DNA from: an uncultured Alphaproteobacteria bacterium
GTDB taxonomy: Bacteria; Pseudomonadota; Alphaproteobacteria; CAAHEQ01; UBA3637
Assembly (NCBI GenBank): GCA_944393195.1
Contig: CALXZG010000013.1
Span: forward strand, 1-35,650
Direction: 5' to 3'
Length of the DNA: 35,650 nt
The notes below the pieces were generated by a model. It did no database searches. It was not told the origin of the DNA and worked only from the letters and a program-made list of their open reading frames with translations. Both the position numbers and the translations under genes were made by a program. Positions within the stretch are counted from its first letter, which is position 1. Each line of letters begins with the position of its first letter. Of this stretch, positions 29,764 through 35,247 are shown in pieces.

Positions 29764-29792
29764 AGTATAGCATAAATCGACCCAAAAGTCAA
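29764..29792 (-). promoter_or_regulatory. Consensus promoter of the transpeptidase-like gene
   Basis: On the minus strand: TTGACT (29792-29787), a 17-bp spacer and TATACT (29769-29764). It differs by one base from the lysozyme promoter boxes. Confidence 0.82.
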
Positions 29793-29828
29793 GATTTTTT
29801 TTGGTTTTTCAAGATAAGACTCAAATAT

Positions 29829-29879
29829 GGTGCACTATTCATTTGCAAAAATAGTGTTGGTTATCGTCAAAAATGCACC
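29829..29879. repeat. Nested inverted repeats upstream of the small peptide gene
   Basis: GGTGCA (29829-29834) can pair with TGCACC (29874-29879). CACTATT (29833-29839) can pair with AATAGTG (29850-29856). The two pairings share bases and are partly exclusive. They lie between the transpeptidase promoter and the small-peptide promoter and may be an operator or part of an RNA. Confidence 0.5.
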
Positions 29880-29894
29880 TTTTCAAAATATAAG

Positions 29895-29924
29895 TTGATA
29901 AATCTGAAAATAAGAGCATATATG
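29895..29924 (+). promoter_or_regulatory. Possible promoter of the small peptide gene
   Basis: TTGATA (29895-29900), an 18-bp spacer and TATATG (29919-29924), about 28 bp before the ATG at 29953. Confidence 0.45.
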
Positions 29925-29952
29925 GTGATGCCCTCAATTGAAAGGACAGCAC

Positions 29953-30045
29953 ATGGAAAAGCAACTTAAACTCTTGGCCCAAATCATCCTGCCAATGCTC
30001 TTAACCGTATTGAAAAATAAGAAAATCAAAAAACGCCGATCTTAA
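29953..30045 (+). CDS. 30-residue hydrophobic/basic peptide (type I toxin-like or holin-like)
   Basis: AAAGGA lies 8 nt before the ATG. The frame encodes MEKQLKLLAQIILPMLLTVL followed by the basic tail KNKKIKKRRS and TAA. One membrane-spanning or amphipathic helix plus a cationic end is the layout of type I toxins and of small membrane-active peptides. A promoter-like element and nested dyads lie upstream. It sits between the transpeptidase-like gene and the DUF433/PIN-like pair. With so short a gene, chance cannot be excluded; the ribosome-binding site and composition are the main support. Confidence 0.5.
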   Translation: MEKQLKLLAQIILPMLLTVLKNKKIKKRRS

Positions 30046-30070
30046 GCAAAAAAGAAAAAGGATATCAATG

Positions 30071-30496
30071 TTATTTTTTGTGTTTTTTAATTTCAGTTGC
30101 AGTTAATCCCATTTTTGCAGGCAGTAAATAGATATCTCTTTCTTTAGAATGAGATGCAACATCACAAATACCTTTCCATGCATTTAAAATATACAAGATT
30201 CGATCTTGAAAGGGCTTTTCACAAACTGATGGTGGGCATAGAAACGCTATTAATCCATTCACCTTTAGCGATTGAATTTCAGGAGGGCGCCTTGTAATAT
30301 ATCTATCTCCACTAATCAGAATGCATTTCTTTCCATTTGAAAATTCTTTTATCTTATTAAACAGATCTACATCAGAAGTTCCAAGTAATTCCAAATCTTT
30401 TACAGAATGAACTTCTATATTGGGAATATCTGTAAATATATCCTTTACTAAATTTGGTAATTTTGGTGGAATATTTTCATCAAACACAAAAAACAT
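30071..30496 (-). CDS. PIN-like (DUF5615) toxin of a DUF433-type toxin-antitoxin pair
   Basis: The 141-residue product starts FVFDENIPPKLPNLV, typical of the DUF5615/COG4634 PIN-like family, where the first Asp and Glu belong to the acidic site. GTSDVDLFNKIKEF and LISGDRYITRRPPE carry further acidic residues. Such proteins are predicted nucleases partnered with DUF433 antitoxins. Its ATG overlaps the upstream gene's TAA by one base (TAATG), so the two are translationally coupled. The target RNA is unknown. All expected acidic residues seem present, so the gene looks intact. Confidence 0.78.
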   Translation of the reverse strand: MFFVFDENIPPKLPNLVKDIFTDIPNIEVHSVKDLELLGTSDVDLFNKIKEFSNGKKCILISGDRYITRRPPEIQSLKVNGLIAFLCPPSVCEKPFQDRILYILNAWKGICDVASHSKERDIYLLPAKMGLTATEIKKHKK

Positions 30497-31149
30497 TAAT
30501 TAAGCCTTTTTTCAAAATCAATAGCTTCTTGTACAAGAGAACATGGAATATCAAACCACTCACTTACGATTTTAATATTTTTCTTTTCTGCAGTATAAGA
30601 ATCGTATAAGGTCTTTGTTAAGATGTTATAGCCATTAACAATTGGTTGACCGTATTTTCGCAAAGGATCCAACATAATGTTTTTTAACTCTGGGAATGGA
30701 CGCCAATTTTTAGGAATATCATCTTCAAACTCTATGCCCTCATATAAATTTTGTTCTAATATTTCTCTAAATACAAATTGTTCACTTCGAACAGCTAAAA
30801 GTATTTTTTTGTTATCGGCCAGGATATATTTCCCGTCTGTAGTAAATTTGGTTGCGAAAGGATGCTCTTTCTTTAATTCCTTTTGGGCTTTTTTGTATGC
30901 CTCAATTATTTCCTTTCTGGATACACCTTTGGATAAAAAATATTTTATAAATTTTATCTCAATTAAATCATAAAAGGACAAATACTCTCTATTGTTGTAT
31001 GAAATACTTTGTTTTTTAAACGCAGGGGTCTGAGGTTTATTTGGATATTTATAACCGTTAACTAGTCCACGAATTTTAGCCACAGAAAGATCAAGTAAAC
31101 GTGATGCTTCAGAATATGGATAAATTCCCCTGTTTATGAAATCCTGCAT
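30496..31149 (-). CDS. DUF433-type antitoxin with N-terminal helix-turn-helix
   Basis: The 217-residue product follows the strong ribosome-binding site AAAGGGAGG. The N-terminus (YPYSEASRLLDLSVAKIRGL) is a MerR-like helix-turn-helix. A central region follows (YLSFYDLIEIKFIKYFLSKG), and the C-terminal DUF433-like domain includes PIVNGYNILTKTLYDSYTAE and the final SEWFDIPCSLVQEAIDFE. It should bind and neutralise the PIN-like protein and repress its own promoter. A near-palindrome overlaps the probable -10 box. It is larger than minimal DUF433 antitoxins (~80 residues). Confidence 0.78.
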   Translation of the reverse strand: MQDFINRGIYPYSEASRLLDLSVAKIRGLVNGYKYPNKPQTPAFKKQSISYNNREYLSFYDLIEIKFIKYFLSKGVSRKEIIEAYKKAQKELKKEHPFATKFTTDGKYILADNKKILLAVRSEQFVFREILEQNLYEGIEFEDDIPKNWRPFPELKNIMLDPLRKYGQPIVNGYNILTKTLYDSYTAEKKNIKIVSEWFDIPCSLVQEAIDFEKRLN

Positions 31150-31182
31150 ACAAAACCTCCCTTTAAATGCCCAAAATCTAAT

Positions 31183-31215
31183 CTAATAATTACTAGAAAA
31201 AAGATATAAAAGCAA
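31183..31215 (-). promoter_or_regulatory. Promoter and possible operator of the toxin-antitoxin operon
   Basis: On the minus strand: TTGCTT (31215-31210), a 17-bp spacer and TAATTA (31192-31187). The -10 box lies inside the near-palindrome CTAGTAATTATTAG (31196-31183), a natural site for autoregulation by the HTH antitoxin. Confidence 0.45.
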
Positions 31216-31296
31216 GAAAAAATAAAAATCCTTTCTATTTCACTGGACTCTTCTTTTGTTTCAAGCATTCATTGTGTTGCAACGAAAGGAAAACTG

Positions 31297-31545
31297 ATGA
31301 AAATGCGCAAGTATGAAGATATCACCCCAAGCAACCAGACAAACTTTACAATGCTTTATTACCACGCCGGCCGGATTTTGACACATATTGAAACCCATCT
31401 GAAGCAGGCTTACGGTATTCCTCTTCCCATAAAACAGGCGCGAAATCTGACCCGCATGCAGCACAAATTGCAACAAATGGTTGCGCGGTACAAGCAAGTA
31501 AAATCGGACCTGGACAAGGAATATCAACTCAAAAAAGCAAAATAG
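31297..31545 (+). CDS. Hypothetical 82-residue basic, helix-rich protein
   Basis: AAAGGAAA precedes the ATG by 4-5 nt. The product (MKMRKYEDITPSNQTNF and on) is mostly helical, with a positively charged second half (ARNLTRMQHKLQQMVARYKQ, VKSDLDKEYQLKKAK). No family recognised. It stops 3 bp before the -35 box of the structured RNA promoter. RNA binding is conceivable from its charge and position, but that is speculation. A long open frame on the opposite strand here is a shadow. Confidence 0.6.
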   Translation: MKMRKYEDITPSNQTNFTMLYYHAGRILTHIETHLKQAYGIPLPIKQARNLTRMQHKLQQMVARYKQVKSDLDKEYQLKKAK

Positions 31546-31548
31546 GGC

Positions 31549-31578
31549 TTGTTTTTTTGAACGTTCTTCGTATATAAT
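31549..31578 (+). promoter_or_regulatory. Promoter of the structured RNA
   Basis: TTGTTT (31549-31554), an 18-bp spacer and TATAAT (31573-31578), a perfect -10 box. Transcription should start near 31585, where the first hairpin begins. Confidence 0.65.
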
Positions 31579-31584
31579 CAGTTC

Positions 31585-31800
31585 TGTTAGGACAGCCCAA
31601 GTTCTAACAAGGGAGTACAAACCCTGATTCTCGTGGGCAAGGGACTTTTGTATTATTGAAAGTTTCTTTGTTAGTGGGCATCTCACCGTTTGGTGGGTGC
31701 CGGCGATATAAGGCATGCTCGAATAAACCGGGCTACTTTTCACGAGATTCGTAGTTTGTAACACCCACCGCCTTCTGGCGGTGTTTTGTTTGGGCTGACA
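31585..31800 (+). ncRNA. Structured RNA of unrecognised class, upstream of the SLOG-like gene
   Basis: A 9-bp hairpin (31585-31593 with 31601-31609, one G-U) starts at the predicted transcription start. Its 7-nt loop AGCCCAA is fully complementary to TTGGGCT at 31790-31796. Long-range helices are TACAAAC/GTTTGTA (31616-31622 with 31754-31760) and TCTCGTG/CACGAGA (31629-31635 with 31741-31747), enclosing hairpins 31639-31668 and 31677-31701. A terminator-like stem, CACCGCC/GGCGGTG (31766-31772 with 31777-31783), is followed by TTTTGTTT. GGTGGGTG (31692-31699) can instead pair with CACCCACC (31762-31769), breaking the terminator stem. I do not recognise it as tmRNA, RNase P, SRP or a known riboswitch; a divergent 6S RNA is not excluded. 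Confidence 0.65.
31766..31790 (+). terminator. Terminator-like hairpin at the 3' end of the structured RNA
   Basis: CACCGCC/GGCGGTG with a TTCT loop, followed by TTTTGTTT, 21 bp before the next gene. It could end the RNA or act as an attenuator of the SLOG-like gene. Confidence 0.65.
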
Positions 31801-31810
31801 GGTATTCAGT

Positions 31811-32260
31811 TTGAGTATTTGCGCTTTTTTCGGCCACCGCGATACCCCTATGTCCAGCAACATAGAGCGACATTTAGAGGAAGTTATCAGAGATTTAATA
31901 GCCCAAGGGGTAGATGAATTTTGGCTGTGCGAACAAGGCACATTTGACTGTATGGCGCGCCTTACCTTGAAAGAATTAAAAAAGGAGTTTAGAGGGATTT
32001 CCCTGTGTTTGCTTCAGGCGTATCATCCAAGTGATGCCAAAATGGAGTGGGTTGAGGCGCAAGATTATGACCTGATATACCCCGATGAAGTGGCCAACGC
32101 CCCACCGCAAGTTGCCATTTTACGGAGAAACGACTACATCACCAAGAATGCGGATTACATTGTTTGCTATATCACTCACAATTCCGGTGGTGCTTATAAG
32201 GCTGTCGAAAAAGCCCGAAAACACAAAAAGAAAATCATCAACCTGGCCGAGTATATTTAG
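31811..32260 (+). CDS. SLOG-family (DUF1273-like) Rossmannoid protein
   Basis: The 149-residue product probably starts at TTG 31811, since an in-frame stop lies just upstream and no better start is visible; its ribosome-binding site is weak. The N-terminus SICAFFGHRDT and the later ITHNSGGAYKAVEKARKH match the two signature regions of DUF1273/SLOG proteins, which bind nucleotide-like ligands. SLOG domains occur in DprA-like proteins, in ligand sensors of defence systems and in stress proteins. It directly follows the structured RNA, so its expression may depend on that element. Its exact role is unknown. Confidence 0.75.
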   Translation: MSICAFFGHRDTPMSSNIERHLEEVIRDLIAQGVDEFWLCEQGTFDCMARLTLKELKKEFRGISLCLLQAYHPSDAKMEWVEAQDYDLIYPDEVANAPPQVAILRRNDYITKNADYIVCYITHNSGGAYKAVEKARKHKKKIINLAEYI

Positions 32261-32270
32261 CCCCAAAGGA

Positions 32271-32299
32271 TTGACTTTTATGTGCGGTTTGGTTAGGAT
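32271..32299 (+). promoter_or_regulatory. Promoter of the NTPase-ASCH gene
   Basis: TTGACT (32271-32276), a 17-bp spacer and TAGGAT (32294-32299), ending 23 bp before the ATG. Confidence 0.65.
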
Positions 32300-32322
32300 G
32301 AAAGCAATCACAAGGAGTTTTA

Positions 32323-33213
32323 ATGTTAATACTGAATATTAATGGACCAATCAATTCAGGAAAGACAACAGTTTCCAAGATTTTGGTAAATCTGTTGCCC
32401 AATGCCACTTTTATTGAAGTGGATGAGTTGATGAGTGACGAAGAGGAAGCAAAATTGGGACTTTCTATACAGGATGGTTGGGCAGAACGTCAAAAACGCC
32501 TAAATGAAACACTCTTAGCATTGAAACAATCTCGTCAATACGAAACGGTTATATTTGCCTATCCCATCAGTGAAAATAGTTATAAAACATGGTCCTCTAT
32601 GGCGGATGAAAACACTCGTTTTATAAATATCACCCTTGCCCCCAATTTGGAAGAATGTTTAAAGAATCGTGGCGAACGGGAACTGGATGATTGGGAACGA
32701 AACAGAATCAAAGAGATGTATGAGGAAGGATATCAAAATCGTCCATACTCTGACTTTATCATCAACAATGACAATCAAACACCCAAAGAAACTGATGAGA
32801 TTATTAAAGGATTTATTGAACATGCTCTCTCTTCAAAACAACAGTGGTTGCATTTAGTGGGAAGACGTTGGTCAGCTTTGTTAAATGGCGAAAAGACTTC
32901 TACATTTCGTTTGAATGAAGGATTTGTTCATAAGGGATTTTTGGTTTATAAAGACTGTCCGAAAGAACAATGGGCAGAGGTGGTTTATGTGACTCATGTG
33001 TATTATGTCCCTTTACGTCAAGCATTAGAAATAGATGGTTTCGATGAGCATACACCAGATATGGAAACGGCCTTAAAACAAATGCGTGTTCATTATCCAG
33101 ATATTACTTTGGATACGCCCATTTTATTTGCTCAGCATTTAGGAGTTCCTGAAACAAAAAAACTCTATCCCAATCAAGTAGAGGAGATTTTAGATGCAAT
33201 TAAAAATTCGTAA
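32323..33213 (+). CDS. P-loop kinase-like NTPase fused to an ASCH domain
   Basis: The 296-residue product starts MLILNINGPINSGKTTVSKI, a Walker A motif in a small kinase fold similar to chloramphenicol phosphotransferase or shikimate-kinase-like enzymes. This domain runs to about residue 170. The second half (WLHLVGRRWSALLNGEKTST, then FRLNEGFVHKGF) reads as an ASCH domain, a PUA-like fold thought to bind RNA or modified nucleosides. AAGGAG precedes the ATG. The stop overlaps the GNAT gene by 20 bp. Kinase plus ASCH suggests a nucleoside or RNA-related substrate, but that is inference. The fusion boundary is clean, with no stop or frame change. Confidence 0.8.
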   Translation: MLILNINGPINSGKTTVSKILVNLLPNATFIEVDELMSDEEEAKLGLSIQDGWAERQKRLNETLLALKQSRQYETVIFAYPISENSYKTWSSMADENTRFINITLAPNLEECLKNRGERELDDWERNRIKEMYEEGYQNRPYSDFIINNDNQTPKETDEIIKGFIEHALSSKQQWLHLVGRRWSALLNGEKTSTFRLNEGFVHKGFLVYKDCPKEQWAEVVYVTHVYYVPLRQALEIDGFDEHTPDMETALKQMRVHYPDITLDTPILFAQHLGVPETKKLYPNQVEEILDAIKNS

Positions 33214-33679
33214 GGCTATCCCAAACGATGCCAGAGATATAAAATCCGCCCACTATCATGCTTACCAAGCCTGTTATCGAGGATATTTACCTGATGATTT
33301 TCTGGACAATATGCCTTTTGATGAAGCGGTGATAGAACGAACAGCTAATCGTATTAAAGAAGTTGAATATTATGTTGCCGAAACAGAAAATCACGTTGTT
33401 GGATTTTTAACTCTTGAATATCCGGAAGAAAGAACTGTTGAAATTCAAATGCTTTATGTTCATCCTGACTTTCAAAAACAAGGTGTCGGAAGCGCTTTAA
33501 TGAAAGAGATTTGCCGATTAAAAAAAGAAGACGGCTATAATAAGTTAATTGTGTGGACAATCAAGGATGGATCTTCCATTGGTTTTTATCAAAAACAAGG
33601 GATGATAAAAACAAACGCTCCGAGTAAAAACTTTTGGAAACTTGATGTTCCACTCATCCGTTTTGAAAAAGAGTTATAG
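33194..33679 (+). CDS. GNAT-family N-acetyltransferase
   Basis: The 161-residue product begins MQLKIRKAIPNDARDIKSAH after GAGGAG, which lies inside the previous gene. The acetyl-CoA-binding motif A is VHPDFQKQGVGSALMKEI (Q-x-x-G-x-G/A pattern), and the C-terminal GFYQKQGM matches motif B. The substrate cannot be told; GNAT enzymes acetylate small amines, antibiotics or protein N-termini. Coupled translation with the NTPase-ASCH gene suggests a shared transcript. Confidence 0.88.
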   Translation: MQLKIRKAIPNDARDIKSAHYHAYQACYRGYLPDDFLDNMPFDEAVIERTANRIKEVEYYVAETENHVVGFLTLEYPEERTVEIQMLYVHPDFQKQGVGSALMKEICRLKKEDGYNKLIVWTIKDGSSIGFYQKQGMIKTNAPSKNFWKLDVPLIRFEKEL

Positions 33680-33723
33680 GAAAGTTGAAATTATTTCATT
33701 AATTTTTAAATGGGAGGAAGTTT

Positions 33724-34206
33724 ATGCCTAAAATTTATATTTCGGGTGGACCGGGGAGTGGCAAAACCACCTATGCCAAAAAATTATCGCAAGAATTAAA
33801 TATACCTTGTTTTGATTTAGATGAGGTTAAGTGGATTAATCGCCCGAATGCATTTAATCTGCGTCGTTCCAAAGAAGAAAGATTAGCCTTGTTAAACCAA
33901 ATCCTATCTGAAAATAAAGATTGGATTTTAGAAGGGGTTTATTTCCAAGATTGGATTATACCCGTTATTGAACAAGCCGATAAAGTCATAATTTTAAAAC
34001 CGCCCCGCCGACTAAGGCAGTATCGAATAATAAAACGTTCTATCCGCCGAATGTTTCATATTGAGCCTAAAAAGCACCGTGAAAATCCGATTACGCTGTT
34101 CCGTCTTTTACGGTGGAGTCATGAATACGAAAAGAAATACTTGCCCATTTTATTAGAGAAAGCAAAAAAAGAAAACAAACCTGTTGAAATGATAGAGAGC
34201 ATTTAA
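33724..34206 (+). CDS. Adenylate-kinase-like P-loop NTPase (FlaR-related)
   Basis: The 160-residue product has Walker A ISGGPGSGKTTYAKKLS and the early acidic segment FDLDEVKW, followed by an Arg/Lys-rich helical part (PPRRLRQYRIIKRSIRRMF). This matches the small-kinase family often labelled DNA topology modulation protein FlaR. The true activity is uncertain; a nucleotide or small-molecule kinase is likely. GGGAGGAAG precedes the ATG. It follows the GNAT gene by 44 bp with no clear terminator. Confidence 0.82.
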   Translation: MPKIYISGGPGSGKTTYAKKLSQELNIPCFDLDEVKWINRPNAFNLRRSKEERLALLNQILSENKDWILEGVYFQDWIIPVIEQADKVIILKPPRRLRQYRIIKRSIRRMFHIEPKKHRENPITLFRLLRWSHEYEKKYLPILLEKAKKENKPVEMIESI

Positions 34207-34210
34207 TTTT

Positions 34211-34239
34211 TTGACTTTCTTTTTAAGATGTTTTATAAT
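34211..34239 (+). promoter_or_regulatory. Promoter of the second NUDIX gene
   Basis: TTGACT (34211-34216), a 17-bp spacer and TATAAT (34234-34239), starting 4 bp after the previous stop. Confidence 0.82.
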
Positions 34240-34260
34240 TTAGTCTAAACGGAGGAAGTG

Positions 34261-34698
34261 ATGTCTGAACGGGTCAAATTTAATGCTAGTGTCAGTTTTA
34301 TTTTGGAGCAAGACGATAAAATCTTATTGTTCTATCGGACGGACGGTTATTTCAAAGATGGATGGTGGGTATTGCCGGCCGGCCATATAGAAGAAAATGA
34401 AACCGCTACTCAAGCCATTGTCCGAGAAGCCAAAGAAGAACTGGGAATTGATGTAGACATCAAGGATGTTGAGTTTGCTCACATTGTTCATAATTTGGTC
34501 GGTGATAACAAACGGATGGATTTTTATTTCCTCATAAAAGATTTTAAAGGTGAATTGCAAAATCTGGAACCGTCTAAATGTACCGATATGCAATTTTTTA
34601 GCAAGGATAAACTGCCATTTGAAAAAATCGCTCCAACCACATTGCAGGCTTTGCAAAGTGTTTGGGCTAAAAAATATTATTCAGAAAGACAAGAATAA
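34261..34698 (+). CDS. NUDIX hydrolase
   Basis: ATG 34261 is preferred over GTG 34258 because GGAGG is then at the proper distance; this gives 145 residues. The NUDIX box is complete (GHIEENE, seven residues, then REAKEELGI). The N-terminus (KFNASVSFILEQDDKILLFY) and the WWVLPAGH before the box are typical. The substrate is unknown. It has its own strong promoter and is convergent with the acetyltransferase gene (6 bp apart), leaving no room for a terminator outside the coding ends. Confidence 0.88.
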   Translation: MSERVKFNASVSFILEQDDKILLFYRTDGYFKDGWWVLPAGHIEENETATQAIVREAKEELGIDVDIKDVEFAHIVHNLVGDNKRMDFYFLIKDFKGELQNLEPSKCTDMQFFSKDKLPFEKIAPTTLQALQSVWAKKYYSERQE

Positions 34699-34704
34699 AG
34701 ATTA

Positions 34705-35247
34705 TTATTTTATTTTCCGAATGACTTTACAGGGAACTCCGTAGGCCAAAGTATTGGTTGGAATGTCTTTTGTAACGACACTACCGGCACCGATAACTGC
34801 ATTATCTCCAATGGTAACGCCCGACAAAATTGTTACATTTGCCCCAATCCATACATTATTGCCGATTGTAATATCTTGAACCGTTTGCCAACCTTCTTTG
34901 CGTTGCTCTGAATTCAAGGGATGTTGGGCTGTATAAATACCAACATAGGGACCAACTATCACATTATTGCCGATTTTGATTTTTCCGCCATCTCCAATAG
35001 ATAAATGATGATTGAAATAACAATCGTTTCCAATCTCGGTAAAACAACCATAGTCACAGTTTAATGGAAATTCAAACCAACTGTTTATTCCCAATTTTTT
35101 AAAAAGTTTAGGCAAAATCTGTTGATGAATTTCCACTCTTTTGTCTGGAAAAGACATATTGATTTCATACACCAATCGGGTGGTATTTTCTTTTAATGCT
35201 AACAACTCACTGTCGTTTCCTTTATAAGGTGTGTTTTGTTTAATCAA
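34705..35247 (-). CDS. Hexapeptide-repeat O-acetyltransferase (maltose/galactoside acetyltransferase-like)
   Basis: The 180-residue product has an N-terminal helical part (DSELLALKENTTRLVYEINM), then left-handed beta-helix repeats (IGNDCYFNHHLSIGDGGKIK, IGNNVWIGANVTILSGVTIG), and ends VTKDIPTNTLAYGVPCKVIR. The His in YTAQHPL is the likely catalytic base, as in LacA/Maa/NodL enzymes. It should transfer acetyl from acetyl-CoA to a sugar or similar acceptor. The start is TTG at 35247, overlapping the stop of the phosphatase gene, with AAGGAGG upstream; the two genes are coupled. Confidence 0.85.
   Translation of the reverse strand: MIKQNTPYKGNDSELLALKENTTRLVYEINMSFPDKRVEIHQQILPKLFKKLGINSWFEFPLNCDYGCFTEIGNDCYFNHHLSIGDGGKIKIGNNVIVGPYVGIYTAQHPLNSEQRKEGWQTVQDITIGNNVWIGANVTILSGVTIGDNAVIGAGSVVTKDIPTNTLAYGVPCKVIRKIK

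Noticed and set aside
31549-31800. tmRNA, RNase P RNA or SRP RNA
   Set aside because: None of the conserved cores of these RNAs (such as a 3' CCA end or the SRP GGAA tetraloop region) was found.
31261-31941. Open frame of 226 codons on the minus strand across the structured RNA
   Set aside because: Composition is low-complexity-like with no domain, it overlaps three better-supported features, and it has no good ribosome-binding site.
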